A DNA stretch of 64,000 bases. Origin: Apostichopus parvimensis (taxonomy: Eukaryota; Echinodermata; Holothuroidea; Aspidochirotida; Stichopodidae). The DNA is taken from positions 165,108 through 229,107 of the forward strand of contig KN882834.1 of the NCBI GenBank assembly GCA_000934455.1. Direction: 5' to 3'. Shown here piece by piece: positions 61,001 through 64,000 of this stretch (position 1 is the first letter of the stretch; each line of letters starts with the position of its first letter). The notes beneath the pieces are model-generated. The model had not been told where the DNA came from and made no database searches. It saw nothing but the letters and a program-made list of their open reading frames with translations. The position numbers and the translations under genes were made by a program.

Positions 61001-61572
61001 GGGACAAAAACACGCACATAATACAGACAGGTTAATGAGCATGGTGAACACAAAGAGATAGATGTAAGGGGATTAGTAGACAAGGGATGGAGAGAAGAAA
61101 GAAAGAAACCAACAAGGGAAGAGGAGAGGTAGGAGATAAACAGTGGAGGGACAAAGAGAGGATTAAGGGAAGGGGGTAGGGAATAAACTGGAGAAGGACA
61201 ATCATTAGACTTTAAAGCTGGGAGATGCATTAGAGGACATTTATGATCACCACCCCAACATTCACTCTTACTGTAAATAGATTTAATAAGTGGAAATGTT
61301 TCATGATTGTCAAACACAAAACTGAAGTCATACCTTGCATCGTAATTGCAAACAGTATTCATGTATTACTTTTGTTCATCATCTCATCAACAGTGGAAAG
61401 ACGAGAGGGAGGCTGTGACAGGTCAGCAGGTCAAAGAATTAAACGAGAAGGCAGAGAAGAGCAACCAGGAGGCCCAGAAGCTGCAGTCTGAGGTGGACAG
61501 AATACTGGAAATCATGAAAGATATGGAAGGAGAGAAGAATGACAAGGATAATCGAATCAAGACATTAGAAGG
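2657..61572 (+). CDS. ERC: ELKS/RAB6-interacting/CAST (ERC) family active-zone scaffold protein, N-terminal two-thirds
   Basis: ERC proteins are long coiled-coil scaffolds. In vertebrates they bind RIM, liprin-alpha and Rab6, and they organise presynaptic active zones and cortical vesicle-docking sites. The visible coding sequence joins nine exons: 2657-3343, 23102-23394, 29633-29741, 38754-38828, 39752-39919, 42861-43028, 48763-49041, 50372-50512 and 61394-61572. The frame stays open for about 699 residues. Residues 1-155 are a Ser/Pro/Gly/His-rich low-complexity head, and almost everything after residue 160 is heptad-like coiled coil. Family hallmarks are the MY start, SFNAAY (76-81), NSIKTFWSPELKKERALRK (190-208), RIETQKQTL (299-307), SIKKLLEMLQSKGL (313-326), LLKESLKAKEQ (427-437), DLKEHASQLASAGLKKDS (597-614) and GEKNDKD (686-692). 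Human ERC1 is about 1,100 residues, so roughly 350-400 C-terminal residues should lie beyond 64000. Introns 2 and 9 are phase 2 and the rest phase 0. ERC1 and ERC2 are vertebrate paralogues, so the generic symbol is used. Confidence 0.95.
6511..6555. repeat. (TACA)n microsatellite
   Basis: About nine uninterrupted TACA units follow a region rich in ACGTAC and GTACAT palindromes (6430-6515). No mobile element was recognised next to it. Confidence 0.9.
8518..8837 (-). mobile_element. tRNA-derived SINE
   Basis: Read on the minus strand, the element starts near 8837 with a tRNA-like head. An A-box-like TGGCCAATTGGC lies at 8817-8828, and a B-box-like GGTTCGATTC follows about 40 bases later. The body is about 200 bp. 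The end is AAGCGCTATATAAAAATC followed by an ATTATTATT-type tail. This layout (Pol III promoter head, conserved body, short-repeat tail) is standard for tRNA-derived SINEs, and similar AGCGCTATATAAA tails occur in several SINE families of fish and marine invertebrates. Length is about 320 bp. It lies antisense to the ERC transcript. I cannot name the family. Confidence 0.75.
11073..11106. repeat. Perfect 12-bp inverted repeat (hairpin)
   Basis: ACCATGGAGCTA (11073-11084) and its exact reverse complement TAGCTCCATGGT (11095-11106) flank a 10-base loop. It could be the remnant of a foldback element or a simple cruciform. The stem is short for a microRNA precursor. Confidence 0.7.
12853..13172. 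repeat. Degenerate CCATA/CTGTA pentamer array
   Basis: About 320 bp of tandem pentamers, mostly CCATA alternating with variants CTGTA, CCGTA, CTATA, CACCA and TTGAA. The array is open in several frames on both strands because its units hold few stop codons, so the repetitive frames rich in Met, Val, Trp and Tyr (minus) or His, Thr and Pro (plus) are not genes. Confidence 0.95.
15482..15507. repeat. (TC)n microsatellite
   Basis: A short TC-dinucleotide run with one G interruption inside intron 1. Confidence 0.85.
17632..20083. repeat. Left copy of a 2452-bp duplicated segment ending at an assembly gap
   Basis: This segment matches 20134-22585 with a constant offset of 2502 and no net indel. 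Five substitutions are visible: 17734, 18323, 18460, 18687 and 19468. It ends exactly where the 50-N gap begins. It contains no recognised gene. Two short minus-strand open frames (18744-18980 and 19066-19254) show no domain. This is most likely one locus assembled twice. Confidence 0.9.
19018..19262. other. CpG-rich patch inside intron 1
   Basis: About 245 bp with a clearly higher CpG and G+C content than the surrounding intron (for example CGTAACGG, ACCGGAGG, CGTTCGCC). A 62-residue minus-strand open frame covers most of it but resembles nothing I know. It could be an internal promoter or enhancer kept free of methylation, or an insertion from elsewhere. The duplicate is at 21520-21764. Confidence 0.4.
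20084..20133. other. Assembly gap (50 N)
   Basis: Exactly 50 N, the same length as the second gap in the window, so it is probably a fixed-size placeholder and not a measured distance. It separates the two copies of the 2452-bp segment. Confidence 0.98.
20134..22585. repeat. Right copy of the 2452-bp duplicated segment
   Basis: Begins at the first base after the gap and matches 17632-20083 base for base, apart from the few substitutions noted there. Beyond 22585 the sequence continues into the pyrimidine-rich tract and exon 2, so this copy is continuous with the rest of the gene. Confidence 0.9.
22661..22861. repeat. Pyrimidine-rich minisatellite (CACCTTCCCCAY units)
   Basis: About 200 bp of nearly pure pyrimidine on the plus strand except for A residues, built from 6- and 12-base units such as CACCTTCCCCAC and CATCTTCCCC. 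It lies about 240 bp before the acceptor of exon 2. The Pro/His/Ser-rich frames on the plus strand and the Gly/Trp-rich frames on the minus strand are by-products of the repeat. Confidence 0.9.
23102..23394 (+). CDS. ERC: ERC exon 2 (residues 230-326 plus two bases of 327)
   Basis: The acceptor is TTTGCCTCAACAG and the donor is AAG followed by GTAAGT. Length is 293 bp, so the intron after it is phase 2. It encodes coiled coil ending in the strongest ERC signature: a stretch close to vertebrate RIETQKQTLNARDESIKK, then LLEMLQSKGL. The weakly conserved stretch near residues 252-275 (Ser/Asn-rich) matches the position of a variable linker in other ERC proteins. The frame stays open upstream into the intron to about 22988, but that extension is not ERC-like and reads through the acceptor pyrimidine tract. 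Confidence 0.95.
23395..29632 (+). other. ERC intron 2, about 6.2 kb
   Basis: GTAAGT donor and TTTGTTTGCAG acceptor. It contains a C run (25016-25028), a hairpin-rich short repeat with a CATA tail (25205-25336), and a G run with flanking GC-rich bases (26783-26807). The other parts (23400-25000, 25340-26780 and 26810-29630) are AT-rich and show nothing I can name. Confidence 0.85.
25205..25336 (+). mobile_element. Short hairpin-rich repeat with CATA tail, copy 1
   Basis: An approximately 83-base core runs from TAAGAGACTG to GGATCTAA and is about 97% identical to 51485-51567. The core holds CTGACTTCGGTCAG (5-bp stem, TTCG loop, 25213-25226), GGCTTTGATAAGCC (25232-25245), GCCAATGAGGC (25243-25253) and CCTGCTTGCAGG (25267-25278). 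A CATA-type microsatellite begins directly at its 3' end, as in LINE or SINE tails. No coding sequence is present. The family is unknown to me. Confidence 0.65.
29633..29741 (+). CDS. ERC: ERC exon 3 (end of residue 327 to residue 363)
   Basis: The acceptor TTTGTTTGCAG joins the AG of exon 2 to C, giving Ser. The result, GLS, matches the vertebrate QSKGLS junction. Thirty-six further residues of charged coiled coil follow (ADRLRSRLVEAETRVAHLER at 338-357), corresponding to vertebrate TRRLAEAEMHVHHLESLLE. The exon ends in GAG before a weak donor, GTACAA, phase 0. Confidence 0.92.
32519..32561. repeat. Poly(T) run, about 43 bases
   Basis: An uninterrupted T homopolymer. It could be the A-tail of a minus-strand retroposed copy, but I see no recognisable body next to it at 32562 onward. 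Confidence 0.9.
33562..33610 (+). promoter_or_regulatory. Cluster of AGGTCA hexamers (DR4, DR5, DR1 spacing)
   Basis: AGGTCA occurs at 33562-33567, 33572-33577, 33583-33588 and 33590-33595, with a variant AGGTCG at 33605-33610. The spacings are 4, 5 and 1 bases, the classic direct-repeat layouts bound by nuclear receptor heterodimers. The surroundings look like a dispersed repeat, so function is inference. Confidence 0.35.
34707..34725. repeat. Poly(T) run, about 19 bases
   Basis: A simple T homopolymer in intron 3. Confidence 0.85.
36749..36783. repeat. Perfect 12-bp inverted repeat in intron 3
   Basis: ATTTTCTTTTGT (36749-36760) and its exact reverse complement ACAAAAGAAAAT (36772-36783) enclose an 11-base loop. 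It is AT-rich, and the stem is too short for a typical microRNA precursor. Confidence 0.65.
38754..38828 (+). CDS. ERC: ERC exon 4 (residues 364-388)
   Basis: A 75-bp in-frame exon between TTATTCTTCACAG and a weak donor, GTCAGC. It encodes 25 residues of coiled coil ending in AEVEELRHLRQK, which lines up with the region just before vertebrate IGQVKQELSRKDTELLAL. Both flanking introns are phase 0, so it can be skipped without breaking the frame. Recognition rests on frame, splice sites and position; by itself the sequence is not diagnostic. Confidence 0.8.
38829..39751 (+). other. ERC intron 4, 923 bp
   Basis: GTCAGC donor and TATTCTCTTCAG acceptor. A nine-base G run lies near 39402-39410. 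Nothing else stands out. Confidence 0.85.
39752..39919 (+). CDS. ERC: ERC exon 5 (residues 389-444)
   Basis: 168 bp, 56 residues, both ends phase 0, donor GTAAGA. It encodes coiled coil with LLKESLKAKEQHINMLQAD, matching vertebrate VLKESLTAKEQRAAILQTE and fly Bruchpilot VLKESLCAKEEHYNMLQTD (from memory). The NMLQ wording is closer to the fly form. Fifty-six residues equal eight heptads. Confidence 0.95.
39920..42860 (+). other. ERC intron 5, about 2.9 kb
   Basis: GTAAGA donor and CGTTCAAAACAG acceptor. AT-rich; no gene, RNA or definable repeat seen. A short A-rich stretch lies near 41310-41360. Confidence 0.85.
42861..43028 (+). CDS. ERC: ERC exon 6 (residues 445-500)
   Basis: 168 bp, 56 residues, both ends phase 0, donor GTATGC. 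It encodes SLRSRIEEKEMILAHQDEQL and then ELKEIIDLKERKVAVLQKK, matching vertebrate ALRLRLEEKETMLNKKTKQ and DLKDMLDVKERKVNVLQKK. It has the same length as exon 5. Confidence 0.96.
43029..48762 (+). other. ERC intron 6, about 5.7 kb
   Basis: GTATGC donor and TTTGTTGCTACAG acceptor. It contains a G-rich patch (45188-45212), an AT dinucleotide run (46046-46096), a T/pyrimidine-rich block (about 46880-47350) and a C run (47978-47987). No exon or RNA gene recognised. Confidence 0.85.
46046..46096. repeat. (AT)n microsatellite
   Basis: About 25 AT units with one interruption (ACAT) near the right end. Confidence 0.92.
48763..49041 (+). CDS. ERC: ERC exon 7 (residues 501-593)
   Basis: 279 bp, 93 residues, phase 0 at both ends. 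It begins IDNLQEQLQEKNHQLEDLR and continues through VKNLEAD, SSLEEALMEKDKSLMLLREQ and ALQKDVNDKE, matching vertebrate IENLQEQLRDKEKQMSSLK, LTTLEEALAEKERTIERLKEQ and LLQGDLSEKE. The donor after GAG is GTATTA, a weak match to consensus, and the frame stays open for another 22 codons if the intron is retained. Confidence 0.96.
49042..50371 (+). other. ERC intron 7, 1330 bp
   Basis: GTATTA donor and a long T tract ending TTTTTTTGTAG at 50371. From about 49500 onward the sequence is repeated after the second assembly gap. A G-rich patch lies at 49276-49293. Nothing else recognised. Confidence 0.85.
50372..50512 (+). CDS. ERC: ERC exon 8, left copy (residues 594-640)
   Basis: 141 bp, 47 residues, phase 0 at both ends, acceptor TTTGTAG and donor GTATGT. 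It encodes LLDLKEHASQLASAGLKKDS, nearly identical to vertebrate LLDLKEHASSLASSGLKKDS, one of the most conserved stretches in the family, followed by TLEINLAQTKEELCQAEEEL. Confidence 0.96.
51440..51584 (+). mobile_element. Short hairpin-rich repeat with CATA tail, copy 2 (polymorphic)
   Basis: The core at 51485-51567 matches the copy at 25205-25336, with the same four short hairpins (the first, CTGACTTCGGTCAG, at 51492-51505). It is followed by AAATACATACATAC. In the right copy of this locus, GGAATGGTA (53871-53879) is followed almost directly by ACATCTTG, so about 145 bp are absent there. The 40 bp before the core (51440-51484) are also missing there and may belong to the insertion. Confidence 0.65.
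51756..51805. other. Assembly gap (50 N)
   Basis: Exactly 50 N, flanked on the right by an 11-base C run. Homopolymer C runs are hard to sequence and may have caused the break. Confidence 0.98.
51806..54052. repeat. Right copy of the duplicated segment containing ERC exon 8
   Basis: Begins at the first base after the gap inside a C run that corresponds to 49500-49506, and parallels the left copy to 54052 (GGCAAATTCAAAG). Beyond that it continues into unique sequence. Intronic divergence from the left copy is several percent by eye, while the exon differs at only two silent sites. Confidence 0.9.
52685..52825 (+). CDS. ERC: ERC exon 8, second copy (probable allelic duplicate)
   Basis: 141 bp encoding exactly the same 47 residues as 50372-50512. 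The only two differences are silent (GAG/GAA for Glu and GAA/GAG for Glu). Acceptor (CTTTTTAG) and donor (GTATGT) are intact. Both ends are phase 0, so the frame would survive use of either or both copies. Its position just after an assembly gap makes an un-merged second haplotype the likeliest explanation. A true tandem exon duplication with mutually exclusive use is the alternative. Confidence 0.85.
55339..55630. repeat. ATTCATCATACAT minisatellite
   Basis: About 290 bp of imperfect units based on TTCATCATACATA, with many 7- to 13-base variants. Confidence 0.92.
55787..55978. repeat. 48-bp tandem repeat, four copies
   Basis: Units begin at TGTGTGTTGCT-like starts near 55787, 55835, 55883 and 55931, an exact 48-bp period. 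Each holds GTAGTACTC and a palindromic core of the type GAGATATCTC or GAGACGTCTC. Because 48 is a multiple of three, an open frame gives a repeating 16-residue peptide, but nothing suggests it is translated. Confidence 0.9.
60050..60700. repeat. Probable dispersed repeat with AGGTCA clusters
   Basis: Starts with the palindrome CCTGCCACAGGCAGG (60063-60077). It contains AGGTCA at 60353-60358 and 60363-60368 (DR4), GGGTCA at 60495-60500 with AGGTCA at 60502-60507 (DR1), and AGGTCA at 60512-60517 (DR4). The style resembles the region around 33340-33700. Boundaries are not defined by the sequence alone. Confidence 0.35.
60941..60980 (-). mobile_element. Possible retroelement end fragment
   Basis: On the minus strand this reads GAAGAAGATCCTGCTAGGA and continues into a GAAATGTCAGGCC-type string. 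I associate that string with the ends of dispersed retroelements in marine invertebrate genomes. No reverse transcriptase or endonuclease sequence is visible beside it, and the 128-residue minus-strand frame at 60976-61362 has no recognised domain. The family is uncertain. Confidence 0.25.
61394..61572 (+). CDS. ERC: ERC exon 9 (residues 641-699 plus two bases)
   Basis: Acceptor CTCATCAACAG and donor GTAAGG. 179 bp, so the next intron is phase 2. It encodes QKLQSEVDRILEIMKDMEGE followed by KNDKDNRIKTLE, matching vertebrate KAQAEVDRLLEILKEVENE and KNDKDKKIAELE. The next exon should begin near the vertebrate QVKDQNKKVANLKHKEQ and is not seen before 64000. Confidence 0.95.
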
Positions 61573-61998
61573 GTAAGGGCCCAGATTTGGTGGTTTAAAC
61601 CTGCCGTTTTGATTTAGGAAGTTAGTCACAAGCTGGTCGTATCATTCTCCACCATTAAAAGAAAATATAATGTACTTAGACAACTTAACCCCCCCCCCCC
61701 ATACTTTAAAAGTCCACTAAATTTACACCTAGATTGATAATGTAAGGCATACACTGTACAGGTTTACAAAATGACATGAAACAAAGATTTGGTTGGGCTT
61801 TGAAGGATGCAAAATTTTTCCGGATTGGATTAAATGGTAATCTCCCTATAATTTTGGAGTAGCTCAATACTTGTAATTCACATGAATTAAGTATATAATT
61901 ATTGTGTAAACATTACATGGATTAGTCAGAATGTGCCCAACAGAGAATGCAACCGTGAAGATAATCAAGATGGTTGCAGGAAAGAGACTGCCGACTGC

Positions 61999-62649
61999 TT
62001 AAAGCAGCATTTTACGTTGGGTAGCTTTTTTCCACCTTTTTGACATGTGCATCGATTTTTTTACATGTATCAATCATGAAACAGCAAGCTAAGATACCAT
62101 CCAAGTTTCACCCAGCCAAGAGCGTTAATTGGCGAGTAATTAACGATTTCTGTCGATAACGAGTACAAATGTCCACGACAAAGTTTTCATTTCTCCAAAT
62201 CCACTAGTTTGAATTGCACCAATCAGTGAATAGTATGTTTATTCATGAGCACTGGTTTGAATTCAACCAATCAGAGATACAGGGTTAGTTATGAGCCGTT
62301 GCTAAAAATAGATTCAAGACTTTGCGTTGGTACAACCAGGGAGTTGTTATGGAACTCCCTGGTACAACTGCCATATAGACTGTACACAAATCAAGCTTGG
62401 TGTTATATTACGTATTGGTCAATGACGTTCGTAGTGTTTAAATATTCATATTATGGGTGAGGTTAATTGGGATCCCAACGGAAAATATCTTGGAGAAAAA
62501 CAAAGTTGAAAGTTGCAAAATTTTCGACTTTTATGCCACCATTTGAAGTAAAATTTAAATAGATAAGCTAGTTATGTATGTCGTCATGGCATAGTGGAGT
62601 CAGTGAGGTTGAGAAATATCATAGAAAAGGACGCAAAATGCTGCTTTAA
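61999..62649. mobile_element. TTAA-flanked non-autonomous DNA transposon (MITE)
   Basis: TTAA at 61999-62002 and again at 62646-62649 enclose a 643-bp element. Its ends are inverted repeats: AGCAGCATTTTACGT on the left, and AGCAGCATTTTGCGT as the reverse complement of the right end (15 bp, one mismatch). TTAA target duplication is the mark of piggyBac-type transposases. No transposase is encoded. An internal perfect 10-bp hairpin (CCAGGGAGTT / AACTCCCTGG) lies near 62336-62362. Confidence 0.7.
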
Positions 62650-63346
62650 GGGATTAGCGATTTCTAGCTTGTAATTGCCATGGTAACAATCTACAGGTCT
62701 ATGTTTCCGTGGGAAACAGTTCGTTTTAATGTTCTGTTGTGTAAACTAGCGGAGTAATGTGTGATTCACAGAGCTTATTAGATATCTCAAAACTGATGAC
62801 AGAAATGTGTAATGTTTTAAATTCTCTGGTGATAATGATCTTTGAGGAAGTGCTTAATATAAATTTAACAGCATCTCGTTTTGATTTGATTTTGGTAAAG
62901 TTTGAACAAGTGATATAAAAAAATCTGGCAACAAATGCAGTCCAGTATTAAACTTGACTTGTGAAGTTTCATATTGATATTCTGATAAAATGGTCAAAAA
63001 AATGTCAAAACTTACTAATTTGCATTTGGCATGATTAAAAATGAATATGCAAATGTGTCTTGGCTACAGATGCCATACAATTGGATGGAATCATTAATTA
63101 ATCACTAGTTAATTATCACTTGATGATCAAATCTCCTGTAGGGCGTCTTATTCTTCATCAATGACAATCAAAAAACTGTCTCAAAATGAGTTCCATCGTT
63201 ATAACATTTTCTTCATAGAATAGTTTGATCACAGTTAATTATGTAATTATGCAATTATGTCTTCTCCTGATTAGAATCATACGGAGGAATTGCCCTGGGT
63301 AAGGCCACCATCAATGTTGATCTGACGTGTCAAGCATGCTTTATCT

Positions 63347-63390
63347 ATCTATTATTATTATTATCATTATTTATTATTATTATTATTATC
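63347..63390. repeat. (TTA)n microsatellite
   Basis: About fourteen TTA units with two interruptions. Confidence 0.9.
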
Positions 63391-64000
63391 TGCCACAACA
63401 TTTTAGTTGCTCCCTGCCAGTTTGACATAGTCTTTTGTCTTTTTTTGAAATATAAAGGATGTTATTGAAATTTTTTTTATTAAATTTTATGTTTTTATTC
63501 ATCACATGACATCCTGTGACATTTTCCTTGCACCTAATCAGAAGGTTTGTTTTGTGCTGCAAGTTTTTAATAGGGACTATATGTCACATTTTCAGAGAAA
63601 TCATGTTACTTGAACTTTGACCCCCCAGCTATGTTAGCATCTACAAAAAGAAAGAAAAAATGACTATTTGTTAAAGGTAGGGTATCATTTCAGATAATTT
63701 AAGGTTGCATAAGATTAGTTTCAGAATATGGATGTATGGATGGATGGTTAAGCACTTTATTGGATGGAATAGACAATTGCCATAAGAGAAGTATCCATAT
63801 TCTTTTTGATGGAATTACCTGATCATGTGCCCCCATGATGCCAAAATAAACTCAATAGATTAGGCTTTGCATACGAAGGTTAATGCATAGTTATGTAGTA
63901 ACCTGTGTTGTTTAATTGTTTTAGCAGAAAATGCCTGGAGTTAATAAATATCAAACAGGCCATTCCTGAAATCTCCATATTGTTGCTTACATTAATACTA

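Larger units (their letters stand above)
50513..61393 (+). other. ERC intron 8, about 10.9 kb as assembled
   Basis: GTATGT donor after the left exon 8 and CTCATCAACAG acceptor before exon 9. It includes the second assembly gap and the duplicate exon 8. If the duplicate is false, the real intron starts at 52826 and is about 8.6 kb. It contains the ATTCATCATACA minisatellite, the 48-bp repeat, G runs (54328-54335, 57447-57455 and 58907-58918), and a repeat-like region with AGGTCA clusters (60050-60700). Stretches 54060-55330, 55990-57440 and 57460-60040 show nothing definable. Confidence 0.75.
61573..64000 (+). other. ERC intron 9, left part
   Basis: Begins at GTAAGG and runs off the window. 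It contains a C run (61690-61700), a TTAA-flanked MITE (61999-62649) and a TTA microsatellite (63347-63390). No further ERC exon is visible. Confidence 0.8.

Noticed and set aside
60976-61362. 128-codon minus-strand frame next to exon 9
   Set aside because: Pro/Ser/Leu-rich peptide from an A/G-rich strand with no domain. Possibly repeat-derived.

Overview
This window looks like animal nuclear DNA, most likely from a marine invertebrate deuterostome (probably an echinoderm; this is judged from overall character, not proven). It is AT-rich, with long introns, many microsatellites, a tRNA-derived SINE and small non-autonomous transposons. Two runs of exactly 50 N (20084-20133 and 51756-51805) mark assembly gaps.

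The only gene I can support is a plus-strand ELKS/ERC/CAST gene, the family of the vertebrate active-zone and cell-cortex scaffold proteins and of fly Bruchpilot. It fills almost the whole window. The start codon is at 2657. Nine coding exons are visible: 2657-3343, 23102-23394, 29633-29741, 38754-38828, 39752-39919, 42861-43028, 48763-49041, 50372-50512 and 61394-61572. They join in frame into about 699 residues, and the C-terminal part lies beyond the right edge. A second, nearly identical copy of exon 8 sits at 52685-52825. The first 2.6 kb hold a CpG-rich upstream region with a possible TATA box and a possible non-coding first exon.

Both assembly gaps are flanked on each side by near-identical sequence. 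Around the first gap the copies are 17632-20083 and 20134-22585, both 2452 bp. Around the second they are about 49500-51755 and 51806-54052, about 2.25 kb each. The simplest reading is that overlapping contigs, probably from two haplotypes, were placed side by side instead of merged, so the duplicated exon 8 is probably an artefact. The second pair also shows haplotype-like divergence, including the presence or absence of a short hairpin-rich repeat with a CATA tail that has another copy at 25205-25336.

The introns hold a tRNA-derived SINE (8518-8837, minus strand), a TTAA-flanked MITE (61999-62649), a degenerate CCATA pentamer array (12853-13172), a pyrimidine-rich minisatellite just before exon 2 (22661-22861), an ATTCATCATACA-type minisatellite (55339-55630), a four-copy 48-bp tandem repeat with a palindromic core (55787-55978), and clusters of AGGTCA hexamers spaced as DR1, DR4 and DR5. 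I saw no retrovirus, LTR element, CRISPR array or second protein-coding gene.
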